From Pseudophaeobacter flagellatus (GTDB lineage Bacteria; Pseudomonadota; Alphaproteobacteria; Rhodobacterales; Rhodobacteraceae): 64,000 nt of DNA. Every line of letters starts with the position of its first letter. Position 1 is the stretch's first letter. The stretch is from positions 124,001 through 188,000 of the forward strand of contig NZ_JAJQRG010000008.1 of assembly GCF_021228235.1 (NCBI RefSeq), given 5' to 3'. Shown piece by piece: positions 26,578 to 35,525 of the stretch. The notes under the pieces are model-generated. The model saw nothing but the letters and a program-made list of their open reading frames with translations, was not told the origin of the DNA and did not search any database. The translations under genes and the position numbers were made by a program.

Positions 26578-27924
26578 ATGTCCGGACACGGTACCCCGAT
26601 CCCGATGACCTCTCACCGCGCCGCGCCGCTGACCGGTGTGGCCGAGGTGCCGGGGGATAAGTCGATTTCGCATCGCTCTCTGATCCTGGGGGCTATGGCT
26701 GTCGGGGAAACCAAGATTTCCGGTCTGTTGGAAGGCGACGATGTGTTGGATACCGCCAAGGCCATGCAGGCTTTTGGCGCTGAGGTGGTCAACCACGGGG
26801 GCGGCAATTGGTCGGTTTTTGGTGTGGGCGTCGGGGGATTTGCCGAGCCGGATCAGGTGATCGACTGCGGCAATTCCGGCACCGGGGTACGGCTGATCAT
26901 GGGCTGTATGGCGACCTCGCCAATTGCTGTGACCTTTACCGGCGATGCCAGTCTGAACGGGCGCCCAATGGCACGGGTGACGGATCCGCTGGCGCTGTTT
27001 GGTGCCAAAACGGTTGGCCGCAGCGGCGGGCGTTTGCCGATGACCATCGTCGGCGCGGCACAGCCGACGCCGGTGCGCTATGTGGTGCCTGTGCCCTCGG
27101 CGCAGGTGAAATCCGCGGTCCTGCTGGCGGGGTTGAATGCGCCGGGTCAAACCGTTGTGATCGAAAAGGAAGCCACCCGCGACCATTCTGAACGCATGTT
27201 GGCAGGCTTTGGGGCCGAAATCACCGTCGAGGACAGCGACGAGGGCCGGGTGATCACCCTCACCGGGCAGCCCGAGCTGAAGCCACAGGTGATCGCGGTG
27301 CCGCGTGATCCATCCAGTGCGGCCTTTCCGGTCTGTGCTGCACTGATCACACCGGGGTCGGATGTCTTGGTGCCGGGCATTGGCCTGAACCCGACCCGTG
27401 CGGGCCTGTTTTACACGCTGCAGGATATGGGCGCTGACCTGACCTTTGAAAACCCGCGCGAAGAGGGCGGTGAACCTGTGGCGGATCTGCGGGCCAGATA
27501 TTCCCCCAATATGCAGGGAATCGCGGTGCCTCCGGAACGCGCGGCCTCGATGATCGATGAATATCCGGTGCTGTCGGTTGTGGCCTCTTTTGCCACCGGC
27601 AAAACAATGATGGCCGGCGTGAAAGAGCTGCGCGTCAAGGAAAGCGACCGCATCGACGCCATGGCGCGTGGGCTGCGGGCCAATGGTGTCATGGTCGAAG
27701 AAGGCGAAGACTGGTGGTCGGTCGAAGGACTCGGCCCTGATGGGGTGCAGGGCGGCGGCACCTGCGAGAGCTTTCTTGATCACCGCATTGCCATGTCCTT
27801 CATGGTGATGGGCATGGGGGCGCAAAACCCGGTGACGGTGGATGACGGTACGCCGATCACCACGTCTTTTCCGATTTTCGAACCCTTGATGACAGGGCTG
27901 GGCGCCAAGCTCAGCCAGGCTTGA
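26578..27924 (+). CDS. aroA: 3-phosphoshikimate 1-carboxyvinyltransferase (EPSP synthase)
   Basis: A 448-residue EPSP synthase. The start [21 protein letters not shown] and [21 protein letters not shown] resemble the class II (CP4-like) branch. The PEP-site loop reads [12 protein letters not shown], so it has Gly where the CP4 enzyme has the Ala linked to glyphosate insensitivity. Later motifs are [14 protein letters not shown] and [15 protein letters not shown]. It makes EPSP in the shikimate pathway; cmk follows 63 bases later. Confidence 0.94.
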   Translation: MSGHGTPIPMTSHRAAPLTGVAEVPGDKSISHRSLILGAMAVGETKISGLLEGDDVLDTAKAMQAFGAEVVNHGGGNWSVFGVGVGGFAEPDQVIDCGNSGTGVRLIMGCMATSPIAVTFTGDASLNGRPMARVTDPLALFGAKTVGRSGGRLPMTIVGAAQPTPVRYVVPVPSAQVKSAVLLAGLNAPGQTVVIEKEATRDHSERMLAGFGAEITVEDSDEGRVITLTGQPELKPQVIAVPRDPSSAAFPVCAALITPGSDVLVPGIGLNPTRAGLFYTLQDMGADLTFENPREEGGEPVADLRARYSPNMQGIAVPPERAASMIDEYPVLSVVASFATGKTMMAGVKELRVKESDRIDAMARGLRANGVMVEEGEDWWSVEGLGPDGVQGGGTCESFLDHRIAMSFMVMGMGAQNPVTVDDGTPITTSFPIFEPLMTGLGAKLSQA

Positions 27925-27927
27925 GAC

Positions 27928-27954
27928 CTGGCTTGAACCCAGGTTTCAAGCCAG
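27928..27954 (+). repeat. Inverted repeat in the aroA-cmk junction
   Basis: CTGGCTTGAA and TTCAAGCCAG form a perfect 10-base stem around CCCAGGT. Further CCAGGCTTGA, AAGCCAG-type fragments lie on both sides (27914-27967). There is no T run, so it may be a processing or stability hairpin rather than a terminator. Confidence 0.55.
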
Positions 27955-27986
27955 ACCCAGCCAAGCCAGAGAGGAGCACAGTGCGG

Positions 27987-28607
27987 ATGACCGGGCCTTT
28001 TACCATTGCCATCGACGGGCCTGCAGCTGCAGGCAAGGGCACAATCTCCAAGGCCGTTGCGGCAGCGCTGGGGCTGGACCATCTGGATACCGGGCTGTTG
28101 TATCGAGCGGTTGGCGTTAAGACACTGGAAGGTCTCGCCCCGCTGGAAGCCGCGCAGGTGCTGACATCCGAGGATCTGCAGCGCGATGATCTGCGTGGGC
28201 CGGAGGCGGCGCAGGCCGCATCAAAGGTGGCAGTGATCGCAGAGGTGCGCGCTGCGCTGGTGGATTTCCAGCGCGCCTTTGCCCGCCGGGCAGGCGGCGC
28301 AGTGCTGGATGGGCGCGACATTGGCACCGTGATCTGCCCTCAGGCCGAGGTGAAGCTTTTTGTGACAGCCAGCGCCGAAGTGCGCGCCAAGCGCCGCTTT
28401 CTGGAGCTGTCGGCCACGGGACAGGCGGACACGCTGGAAGAGGTTCTGGCTGACGTAAAGTCGCGCGACGACCGCGACATGAACCGAGCCGAAGCGCCGC
28501 TGAAACCGGCGCCGGATGCGGTGGTGATTGATACCAGCGATCTGTCCATCGAACAGGCGGTGGCACAGGCCATTGCCCTGATCGAAACGCGCCAGCAAAA
28601 CTCGTAA
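27987..28607 (+). CDS. cmk: Cytidylate kinase
   Basis: A 206-residue P-loop NMP kinase. The P-loop is [17 protein letters not shown], followed by [30 protein letters not shown] and the lid region [17 protein letters not shown]. It phosphorylates CMP and dCMP. GAGGAG is ten bases before ATG 27987 and four before GTG 27981; the ATG gives the usual N-terminus. aroA-cmk-rpsA is the conserved alphaproteobacterial order, here with one gene inserted before rpsA. Confidence 0.93.
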   Translation: MTGPFTIAIDGPAAAGKGTISKAVAAALGLDHLDTGLLYRAVGVKTLEGLAPLEAAQVLTSEDLQRDDLRGPEAAQAASKVAVIAEVRAALVDFQRAFARRAGGAVLDGRDIGTVICPQAEVKLFVTASAEVRAKRRFLELSATGQADTLEEVLADVKSRDDRDMNRAEAPLKPAPDAVVIDTSDLSIEQAVAQAIALIETRQQNS

Positions 28608-28685
28608 GACGCGGATTGCAGCCCCGGTCGTCACCGGCCTTGTATTGTTTGGTGCGATGCATCATGGAATTTTTCCGTACACCCC

Positions 28686-28714
28686 TTTCAAACTGAACAG
28701 TTCAGTTCTATGTC
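28686..28714 (+). promoter_or_regulatory. Promoter with central palindromic operator for the nitroreductase gene
   Basis: TTTCAA (28686-28691) and TATGTC (28709-28714) are 17 bases apart. The spacer is filled by the perfect palindrome AACTGAAC-A-GTTCAGTT (28691-28707), the layout of a TetR-type repressor site. The ribosome site GGAGGAG and the ATG follow within 20 bases. Confidence 0.6.
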
Positions 28715-28733
28715 GGAGGAGTAAAACCTTCCA

Positions 28734-29381
28734 ATGACGGGAAAGACTATGTTTCTAGAAAAGCTGAACTGGCGCTACGCCACCAAGAAGATGGACCCCT
28801 CCAAGCCAGTTTCAGAGGCGGCCGTGGCCAAGATCGTCGAGGCGGTTCAGATGGCGCCGACCTCTAGCGGCCTGCAGCCCTATGAACTGCTGGTGGTGCG
28901 CAACAAGGACATCCGTGCCGCCATTCGCCCCGTGGCCTGGGATCAGGCCCAGATCACCGATGGTTCGCATCTGCTGGTCTTTGCCGCCTGGGATAACTAC
29001 AGCGAAGAGCGCATTGACGCCGTGGTCGACCAGATGGCGGCAGAGCGGGGTGGGATGACCGATCTGCTGCAGGGCTACTATGACCGCCTCAAGGCGATGT
29101 ATCTGCCCCGGACCGAAGAAGAAAACTATCAGCACGCGGCGCGTCAGGCCTATATCGGTCTTGGCTTTGCGCTGGCTGCGGCGGCTGAACTGGGCGTGGA
29201 CAGCACCCCGATGGAGGGCTTTGATCCGACCCAGGTTGATGAGATCCTTGTGTTGAAAGAGAAAGGCCTGCGCTCGGTCCTGCTCTTGCCGCTGGGCACC
29301 CGGGATGCAAGCGGTGACTGGTTGGTGGATTTGAAGAAGGTGCGCAAACCGCTGAGCACATTTGTGACCAATATCGACTGA
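28734..29381 (+). CDS. Nitroreductase-family NAD(P)H-dependent oxidoreductase (NfsB-like)
   Basis: A 215-residue FMN oxidoreductase. The family start FLEKLNWRYATKKMDPSKPV carries the FMN-phosphate Arg region, then AVQMAPTSSGLQPYELLVV, and a C-terminal LGVDSTPMEGFDPTQVDEIL with the FMN-binding Glu/Gly segment. It probably reduces quinones or nitro compounds by two electrons. GGAGGAG lies 12 bases before the ATG. It is inserted between cmk and rpsA and has its own promoter with a palindromic operator, so it is likely derepressed by an electrophile or quinone via an unlinked repressor. Confidence 0.88.
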   Translation: MTGKTMFLEKLNWRYATKKMDPSKPVSEAAVAKIVEAVQMAPTSSGLQPYELLVVRNKDIRAAIRPVAWDQAQITDGSHLLVFAAWDNYSEERIDAVVDQMAAERGGMTDLLQGYYDRLKAMYLPRTEEENYQHAARQAYIGLGFALAAAAELGVDSTPMEGFDPTQVDEILVLKEKGLRSVLLLPLGTRDASGDWLVDLKKVRKPLSTFVTNID

Positions 29382-29724
29382 TTGCATTTCAGATCATGAC
29401 AAAGGCTGCTGCGCCCAGCGGCCTTTGTCCCGCATTGGGTGTCGTGCTGTCTGGCTGGGCAAGACTGGTCCTGTTTCAACGGACGCGCATCATTCCGCAG
29501 GGGCTTTGGGCTTGATTATAGCGGCTATTGGACGTATAAGCCGCGCTGTCAGTATAGGGGCGGCTAACGCTCGAATGGCAATCTGAGCAGGGTCGGGGCA
29601 AGTACCGGCCCTTTGTGTTTGTTTGCAGCAGATGCGCTCGGGCTACGTCCTATGCGACCAAACCCCAAGACCGGCGGAGACAACCGCGCGGCCAGAAAAC
29701 TTTGTAAAGGAAACCTGAGACCTC
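29382..29724. other. Intergenic region between nitroreductase gene and rpsA
   Basis: This 343-base stretch has no credible gene. It holds a hairpin GACAAAGGC / GCCTTTGTC (29398-29429) with only a weak T tail, probably the end of the nitroreductase transcript, then the rpsA promoter (29512-29540) and a leader of about 180 bases. Confidence 0.6.
29512..29540 (+). promoter_or_regulatory. Sigma-70-like promoter for rpsA
   Basis: TTGATT (29512-29517) and TATAAG (29535-29540) are exactly 17 bases apart. The start codon of rpsA is 185 bases downstream, leaving a long leader as is usual for autoregulated S1 genes. Confidence 0.6.
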
Positions 29725-31401
29725 ATGGCTCAAAACGTATCTATGGAAGACTTCGAAGCCCTTCTGAATGAAAGCTTCGAAATGGACACCCCGAACGAGG
29801 GGTCCGTTGTTAAAGGCAAGGTTATCGCGATCGAAGCGGGCCAGGCCTTGATCGACGTCGGCTACAAGATGGAAGGCCGCGTTGACCTTAAAGAATTCGC
29901 AAATCCTGGCGAAGCCCCTGAAATTGCTGTCGGCGACGAAGTAGAAGTCTACCTCCGTTCCGCTGAAAACGCCCGTGGCGAAGCTGTTATCTCTCGCGAG
30001 ATGGCGCGCCGCGAAGAAGCATGGGACCGTCTGGAAAAAGCCTACGCCGACGACGAGCGCGTCGAAGGCGCGATCTTTGGCCGTGTCAAAGGTGGCTTTA
30101 CCGTCGATCTGGGTGGCGCAGTTGCCTTCCTGCCAGGTAGCCAAGTTGACGTGCGCCCCGTGCGCGATGCGGGCCCTCTGATGGGTCTGAAGCAGCCCTT
30201 CCAGATCCTGAAAATGGACCGTCGTCGTGGCAATATCGTTGTATCGCGTCGTGCGATTCTCGAAGAATCCCGTGCCGAGCAGCGCGCCGAAGTCATCGGC
30301 AAGCTCTCTGAAGGCGATTCGGTTGACGGCGTGGTTAAGAACATCACCGAATACGGTGCATTTGTTGACCTGGGCGGCGTAGACGGCCTGCTGCATGTCA
30401 CCGACATGGCATGGCGTCGTGTGAACCACCCCTCCGAGATCCTGGCGATCGGCGAAACCGTCAAGGTTCAGGTCATCAAGATCAACAAAGAGACCCACCG
30501 TATCTCCCTCGGCATGAAGCAGCTGCAGGAAGATCCATGGGATCTGGTTGGTGCCAAGTACCCGCTCTCCTCGGTCCACAAAGGCCGTGTTACCAACATC
30601 ACCGATTACGGTGCATTTGTTGAGCTGGAGCCCGGTGTCGAAGGTCTGGTCCACGTTTCCGAAATGTCCTGGACCAAGAAGAACGTGCACCCCGGCAAGA
30701 TCGTCTCCACTTCGCAGGAAGTTGACGTCATGGTTCTGGAAATCGATGGCTCCAAGCGCCGCGTTTCCCTGGGTCTCAAGCAGACACAGCGCAACCCATG
30801 GGAAGTCTTCTCGGAATCCAACCCCGAGGGCACCGAAGTCGAAGGCGAAGTCAAGAACATCACCGAATTTGGTCTGTTCATCGGCCTCGAAGGCGACATC
30901 GACGGCATGGTTCACCTTTCCGACCTGTCCTGGGACGAGCGCGGCGAAGATGCGATCCAGAACTACCGCAAAGGCGACATGGTTTCGGCCGTTGTCTCCG
31001 AAGTGGACGTTGAAAAAGAGCGTATCTCCCTGTCGATCAAAGCCCTGGGCGGCGATAAGTTCGCTGAAGCCGTTGGCGGCGTGAAGCGTGGCTCTATCGT
31101 CACCGTGAACGTCACTGCCATCGAAGAAGGCGGCATCGAGGTCGAATACGAAGGCATGAAGAGCTTCATCCGTCGTTCCGACCTGTCGCGTGATCGCGCA
31201 GAGCAGCGCCCCGAGCGCTTCAATGTTGGCGACAAGGTCGACGTGCGCGTCACCAATGTCGACAGCAAGACCCGTCGTCTGGGTCTGTCGATCAAAGCTC
31301 GCGAGATCGCAGAAGAAAAAGAAGCTGTTGAGCAGTATGGTTCCTCGGATTCCGGCGCAAGCTTGGGTGATATCCTGGGCGCAGCTCTGAACAACGACTG
31401 A
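29725..31401 (+). CDS. rpsA: 30S ribosomal protein S1
   Basis: A 558-residue protein with six S1 (OB-fold) RNA-binding repeats. The repeat cores are easy to see: VVKNITEYGAFVDLGGVDGLLH, RVTNITDYGAFVELEPG, VKNITEFGLFIGLEGDIDG. S1 unfolds mRNA for initiation on the 30S subunit. Codon use is strongly biased to a few codons compared with neighbours, as expected for a ribosomal protein. The 5' leader is long and a terminator follows. Confidence 0.96.
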   Translation: MAQNVSMEDFEALLNESFEMDTPNEGSVVKGKVIAIEAGQALIDVGYKMEGRVDLKEFANPGEAPEIAVGDEVEVYLRSAENARGEAVISREMARREEAWDRLEKAYADDERVEGAIFGRVKGGFTVDLGGAVAFLPGSQVDVRPVRDAGPLMGLKQPFQILKMDRRRGNIVVSRRAILEESRAEQRAEVIGKLSEGDSVDGVVKNITEYGAFVDLGGVDGLLHVTDMAWRRVNHPSEILAIGETVKVQVIKINKETHRISLGMKQLQEDPWDLVGAKYPLSSVHKGRVTNITDYGAFVELEPGVEGLVHVSEMSWTKKNVHPGKIVSTSQEVDVMVLEIDGSKRRVSLGLKQTQRNPWEVFSESNPEGTEVEGEVKNITEFGLFIGLEGDIDGMVHLSDLSWDERGEDAIQNYRKGDMVSAVVSEVDVEKERISLSIKALGGDKFAEAVGGVKRGSIVTVNVTAIEEGGIEVEYEGMKSFIRRSDLSRDRAEQRPERFNVGDKVDVRVTNVDSKTRRLGLSIKAREIAEEKEAVEQYGSSDSGASLGDILGAALNND

Positions 31402-31825
31402 TTTCGACCTGTACTTTAGGTTCTAAAACCTTTGAACGGCCCCGCCTTTTTGGCGGGGCCGTTTCTGTTTGAGCGGTTTTCCACCACTGAATGCAGCTTT
31501 GTAGCATCTTCAATCCTGTGTTGTGCGCCTTGCTGTTGGGCTGGGCCCCCTGGTACCCGGCACGGCTGACTCCGCGCTGCAGCTGCAGCGTAACACTTTG
31601 CGAATCAATCACTTTCGCAGCGGTCTCTTTTGTTGGTTGACAGCTTGAGCTGGGCCTGTTTTTGCCCCCAAGCTTCGTAAACTAAGAGAGTTTCCCGCCT
31701 CTTGGGGGCCTATGGGCGCTAAAATTTGACCGCCCCCTGTCTGTTTTGGTTCCTTGAACGCTGATTTGTACCTATAGTTGTCGTTAGCCAACAAAGGCTT
31801 GCGTAGTTTTGGGAGGGCAGGAAGT
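31402..31825. other. Intergenic region between rpsA and ihfB
   Basis: This 424-base stretch begins with the rpsA terminator. I find no convincing protein gene or tRNA in the rest. It includes a self-complementary GCTGCAGCTGCAGC run near 31577 and an AT-richer segment before ihfB that should hold its promoter, but no -35/-10 pair with normal spacing stands out. Confidence 0.5.
31435..31470 (+). terminator. Terminator after rpsA
   Basis: A 12-base perfect stem AACGGCCCCGCC / GGCGGGGCCGTT with a TTTTT loop is followed by TCTGTTT. Confidence 0.93.
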
Positions 31826-32110
31826 ATGATCCGTTCTGAATTGATTCAGAAGATTGCAGACGAAAACCCGCACCTGTATCAGCGGGATGTCGAAAGGATC
31901 GTGAATACGGTATTCGAGGAAGTGACCGACGCGATGTCCCGGGGGGACCGGGTCGAATTGCGCGGTTTTGGCGCTTTCTCGGTGAAACAGCGAGACTCGC
32001 GGGTGGGCCGCAACCCACGCACTGGTGAAACTGTCCAAGTGGAAGAAAAACATGTTCCGTTCTTCAAGACCGGTAAGCTCTTGAGGGACCGCCTGAACGG
32101 AAAGGCCTAA
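31826..32110 (+). CDS. ihfB: Integration host factor subunit beta
   Basis: A 94-residue DNABII protein. It begins [17 protein letters not shown] and carries [19 protein letters not shown] with the DNA-intercalating proline region [14 protein letters not shown] bends DNA in replication, recombination and transcription. AGGAAG precedes ATG 31826; the upstream ATG 31778 has none. It is followed at once by lapA, trpF and trpB, the usual alphaproteobacterial order. Confidence 0.94.
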   Translation: MIRSELIQKIADENPHLYQRDVERIVNTVFEEVTDAMSRGDRVELRGFGAFSVKQRDSRVGRNPRTGETVQVEEKHVPFFKTGKLLRDRLNGKA

Positions 32111-32461
32111 ATGCGCTATATTCGCTATGCTATTCTGGGATCCCTGGGGATCTTGCTGGTGTCGGTTTGCATCGCAAACCGTACGATTGTCGACCTGAAG
32201 CTGCTGCCTTCTGCGGTGGCAGAGCTATTTGGTATCAATCCCTCTATTGCTTTACCGCTGTTTGTGGTGGTGCTGGGGGGCTTGGGCGCCGGGCTGGCGA
32301 TTGGCTTTGTCTGGGAATGGCTCCGCGAGCATAAGCACCGCCGGGCCGTCAGCACCCAGAATCGCGAAGTGAAAAAACTGTCGCGCGAAGTCAAAAAGCT
32401 GAAACAACAAAAACATGAGGGCAAAGACGACGTTCTGGCCCTTCTGGACGAGACCAGCTGA
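32111..32461 (+). CDS. LapA-domain (DUF1049) small inner-membrane protein
   Basis: A 116-residue protein with two hydrophobic helices (YAILGSLGILLVSVCIANR and LPLFVVVLGGLGAGLAIGFV) joined by a short loop, then a basic coiled-coil tail (REVKKLSREVKKLKQQK). This is the LapA plan of lipopolysaccharide-assembly proteins. Its start abuts the ihfB stop, so the two are coupled. Whether it works with LapB in control of LpxC in this group is not shown here. Confidence 0.82.
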   Translation: MRYIRYAILGSLGILLVSVCIANRTIVDLKLLPSAVAELFGINPSIALPLFVVVLGGLGAGLAIGFVWEWLREHKHRRAVSTQNREVKKLSREVKKLKQQKHEGKDDVLALLDETS

Positions 32462-32470
32462 GCCAAGCGA

Positions 32471-33136
32471 ATGAGTGAAATTGGGGTAAAGATCTGTGGG
32501 CTGCGCAGCCCGCAGGATGTGGCGGCAGCTGCCAATGCAGGTGCTGCCTATGTGGGTTTTGTGTTTTTCCCAAAATCGCCGCGCAATATATCCATGCCGC
32601 AGGCCGCCGCATTGGCGCTGGAGGTGCCCGCTGGTCTGTGCAAGGTGGCGCTGACGGTAAATGCCGATGATGCCGCGCTGGATGCGCTGACTGATACGGT
32701 CCCGCTTGATATGTTGCAGCTGCACGGCCATGAGAGCCCGCAGCGGGTGGCCGAGGTCAAGGCACGCTATGGGCTGCCGGTGATGAAGGCCATTGGCGTG
32801 GCCGAAGCCGACGACCTGCCGCAGATCGACCTGTATTCACAGGTCGCTGATCAGCTTTTGATAGATGCAAAGCCACCAAAAGACGCCGATTTACCGGGTG
32901 GCAATGGGCTGGCCTTTGATTGGCGCTTGCTGGCCGGGCGCAAATACTGGCAGCGCCCCTGGATGCTGGCTGGCGGTCTGACGCCCGACAATGTGGCCGA
33001 GGCTATCCGCATGACCGGGGCGCGTCAGGTTGATGTCTCTTCCGGGGTAGAGGTGGCGCCGGGGCAAAAAGACGCTGATCTGATCGCCAGATTTACAGTC
33101 GCCGCCCGGTCGGCGGCCCCCGTTTTGACCCGCTGA
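32471..33136 (+). CDS. trpF: Phosphoribosylanthranilate isomerase
   Basis: A 221-residue beta/alpha barrel. The start [15 protein letters not shown] has the catalytic cysteine, [16 protein letters not shown] follows, and the phosphate site is at [13 protein letters not shown] and [14 protein letters not shown] with the aspartate. It catalyses the Amadori step of tryptophan synthesis. It lies 9 bases after lapA and about 185 before trpB. Confidence 0.94.
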   Translation: MSEIGVKICGLRSPQDVAAAANAGAAYVGFVFFPKSPRNISMPQAAALALEVPAGLCKVALTVNADDAALDALTDTVPLDMLQLHGHESPQRVAEVKARYGLPVMKAIGVAEADDLPQIDLYSQVADQLLIDAKPPKDADLPGGNGLAFDWRLLAGRKYWQRPWMLAGGLTPDNVAEAIRMTGARQVDVSSGVEVAPGQKDADLIARFTVAARSAAPVLTR

Positions 33137-33320
33137 CAACCCGCCAGACAAAGGCCCGGTTAGGTGGCAGGGCCGCAGCAGAGCTGTGCCGCCCTAACTG
33201 CGGCTCCAGTCGCATCTGGGTGGGGAAATTTCGGGCCTATGCAGAATCCTGCAGCCTCTCTCTTTACCCGCCGCCGCCTGCGCGATAGTCATGTTGAGCG
33301 CTGCGACAAAGGGAAAACCC

Positions 33321-34580
33321 ATGGCAAACGATCTGTTCAACAGCTTTATGAATGGCCCCGACGAAAAGGGCCGCTTTGGCATCTTTGGGGGGCGGTTTGT
33401 CTCGGAAACCTTGATGCCGCTTATTCTGAGCCTGGAAGAAGAATATAACCATGCCAAGGATGACCCAAGCTTCTGGGCCGAAATGGACGGGCTGTGGAAG
33501 CACTATGTCGGTCGTCCCAGCCCGTTGTATCATGCCGAACGGCTGAGCACCCATCTGGGCGGCGCCAAGATCTACATGAAGCGCGATGAGCTGAACCACA
33601 CAGGCGCGCATAAGATAAACAATGTGCTGGGCCAGATTCTGCTGGCGCGGCGCATGGGAAAAACCCGCATCATCGCCGAAACCGGCGCCGGGCAGCACGG
33701 GGTGGCCACGGCCACTGTCTGTGCCAAGTTTGGCTTGAAATGTGTTGTTTATATGGGCGCGCATGATGTGCGGCGCCAGGCTCCCAATGTGTTCCGCATG
33801 CGTCTGCTGGGCGCCGAGGTAATCCCGGTGACATCGGGTCGTGGCACCCTGAAGGATGCCATGAATGACGCTTTGCGCGACTGGGTGACCAACGTCAACG
33901 ATACCTTCTACTGCATTGGCACCGCCGCAGGCCCGCATCCCTATCCGGCCTTGGTGCGTGATTTCCAGTCCATCATCGGCAAGGAAGTGCGCTGGCAGCT
34001 GGCCGAGCAAGAGGGCGAAGGCCGTTTGCCAGATACGCTGATTGCCGCCATTGGTGGCGGATCGAACGCGATTGGCCTGTTCCATCCTTTCCTGGATGAC
34101 AAATCTGTCAATATCATCGGTGTTGAAGCCGGCGGCAAAGGCGTTGATGACCGAATGCAGCACTGTGCCTCTCTCACCGGGGGGCGCCCCGGTGTGCTGC
34201 ACGGCAACCGCACCTATCTGCTGCAGGATGACGACGGCCAAATTCAGGAAGGTTTCTCGATTTCTGCCGGACTGGACTACCCCGGTATCGGCCCAGAACA
34301 TTCCTGGCTGCATGACACGGGGCGGGCGGAATATGTCTCGATCACCGACAAGGAAGCGCTGGAGGCGTTCCAGCTGTCCTGTGCGATGGAAGGTATCATT
34401 CCCGCACTGGAACCCAGCCATGCGCTGGCCCATGTGATGAAGATCGCGCCGGACCTGCCAGCGGACCATATCATCGTGATGAACATGTGTGGCCGTGGTG
34501 ACAAGGATGTCTTTACCGTGGCCAAACACCTGGGCTTTGACATGTCTGACACCGAAGAAGGCCGCACCTTCGAGGACTGA
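33321..34580 (+). CDS. trpB: Tryptophan synthase beta chain
   Basis: A 419-residue PLP enzyme. The PLP lysine is in [12 protein letters not shown], the phosphate loop in [11 protein letters not shown], and the ammonia-tunnel and COMM region in [15 protein letters not shown]. It joins indole and serine. AAAGGG lies before ATG 33321. The alpha subunit gene trpA is not adjacent; it is 7 kb away on the opposite strand. Confidence 0.96.
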   Translation: MANDLFNSFMNGPDEKGRFGIFGGRFVSETLMPLILSLEEEYNHAKDDPSFWAEMDGLWKHYVGRPSPLYHAERLSTHLGGAKIYMKRDELNHTGAHKINNVLGQILLARRMGKTRIIAETGAGQHGVATATVCAKFGLKCVVYMGAHDVRRQAPNVFRMRLLGAEVIPVTSGRGTLKDAMNDALRDWVTNVNDTFYCIGTAAGPHPYPALVRDFQSIIGKEVRWQLAEQEGEGRLPDTLIAAIGGGSNAIGLFHPFLDDKSVNIIGVEAGGKGVDDRMQHCASLTGGRPGVLHGNRTYLLQDDDGQIQEGFSISAGLDYPGIGPEHSWLHDTGRAEYVSITDKEALEAFQLSCAMEGIIPALEPSHALAHVMKIAPDLPADHIIVMNMCGRGDKDVFTVAKHLGFDMSDTEEGRTFED

Positions 34581-34609
34581 TGGCACCAGTCAAGTCAGGA
34601 TAAGGACGC

Positions 34610-34641
34610 AGGCCGATCCGGAATACCGGGTCGGCCTTTAT
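34610..34641 (+). terminator. Terminator after trpB
   Basis: AGGCCGA-t-CCGG and CCGG-g-TCGGCCT form an 11-pair stem with one mismatch and an AATA loop, followed by TTATCG. It lies between convergent trpB and the IsdG-like gene. Confidence 0.78.
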
Positions 34642-34646
34642 CGTGA

Positions 34647-34967
34647 TCAGGCCTCGTGCAGAACGGTTTCAAAGCCTTCAAACTGTGGGTGGCCCAGGAT
34701 TGGGCTTTCCCCTTCACGTTTGCCGGCGTTGCGATGCGAGGCGCGGAATTGTTCCGATTTGGTCCAGGCTTCAAAATCATCGCGGCTGTTCCAGATCACA
34801 TGGCTGGAATACAGGCGATGATCATCGTTTTCGGGTCCTTTGAGCAGGCGAAACTCGCGAAATCCAGAGAGCTCTTTGAGGTGGGATTCGCGCGTTTTCC
34901 AGATCTGTTCAAAATCATCTTCGCGCCCGAGGCGAATTTTAAAACGGTTCATAGCGATAAAGCTCAT
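34647..34967 (-). CDS. IsdG/HmuQ-like antibiotic biosynthesis monooxygenase (haem oxygenase type)
   Basis: A 106-residue ferredoxin-like ABM-fold protein. It shares with staphylococcal IsdG the catalytic triad in register: Asn7 (IAMNRFKI), Trp68 and His78 (AWTKSEQFRASH), with the same ten-residue Trp-His spacing. IsdG-type enzymes cleave haem to release iron, and alphaproteobacterial HmuQ/HmuD are related. The protein is likely cytoplasmic and works as a dimer. GGAGA lies seven bases before the ATG. No haem-transport genes adjoin it, so a role in iron recovery is inferred from residues only. Confidence 0.78.
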   Translation of the reverse strand: MSFIAMNRFKIRLGREDDFEQIWKTRESHLKELSGFREFRLLKGPENDDHRLYSSHVIWNSRDDFEAWTKSEQFRASHRNAGKREGESPILGHPQFEGFETVLHEA

Positions 34968-35131
34968 GGCCGGTCTCCTGATCTATAGGGGGAAGGCTGG
35001 CGTTGAACGGTCAAGAGAGGACCGGGCAGCTGGCGACAGCGGAGGCATAGCGGCAAACCCGGCGCCGGGTCAATTGCCGAGATAATGCCGTAGGCGAGGG
35101 GGCAAAAGGCAGCAGGGCGCGCAGGACCTGC

Positions 35132-35515
35132 CTATTGGAGGTTGCGCTGCGCATCATGGGCCTGCAACAGGGCCATGGGGATGACGTCCAGTGCACGTAG
35201 ATGGGTGGCCGCCAGCGCAACGAGTGGCGCGCAGCCTTCGTCTACGGCCTGCAAAAAACGACTGGCACAGAGACACCAGCGATCGCCCGGCTGTAGTCCG
35301 GGGAAACCATATTCGGGGCGCGGCGTTGACAGATCGTTGCCGACATATTTTGAAAAGGCCAGAAATTCGGCCGTCATCACCGCGCAGACGGTATGGCTGC
35401 CCTGATCCTGCACGCAGGTATTACAATGGCCATCACGAAAGAAGCCGGTACGCGGGGCATGCGAGCAGGGCTCTAGTGCCCCGCCCAGCACATTGAGGCT
35501 GGGATCTGGTATCAT
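35132..35515 (-). CDS. DUF2237 family protein
   Basis: A 127-residue cysteine-containing protein of the DUF2237 type: SLNVLGGALEPCSHAPRTGFFRDG, CVQDQGSHTVCAVMTAEFL and PGLQPGDRWCLCASRFLQA. The GFFRDG-C-x-T start, the HTVCAVMT block and the WCLCASRW-like segment are the conserved parts. Function is unknown in the family. The frame is open further upstream into the serine-hydrolase gene, but ATG 35515 gives the natural start. It lies 10 bases after that gene on the same strand. Confidence 0.78.
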   Translation of the reverse strand: MIPDPSLNVLGGALEPCSHAPRTGFFRDGHCNTCVQDQGSHTVCAVMTAEFLAFSKYVGNDLSTPRPEYGFPGLQPGDRWCLCASRFLQAVDEGCAPLVALAATHLRALDVIPMALLQAHDAQRNLQ

Positions 35516-35525
35516 ACCGGGTAGC

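Noticed and set aside
26527-27825. A 432-codon open frame antisense to aroA
   Set aside because: It mirrors aroA, has no domain pattern, is rich in His/Arg/Gln as expected for the reverse frame of GC-rich DNA, and lacks a ribosome site.
29650-30915. A 421-codon open frame antisense to rpsA
   Set aside because: The strongly biased rpsA codons leave the opposite frame open; no family features are present.
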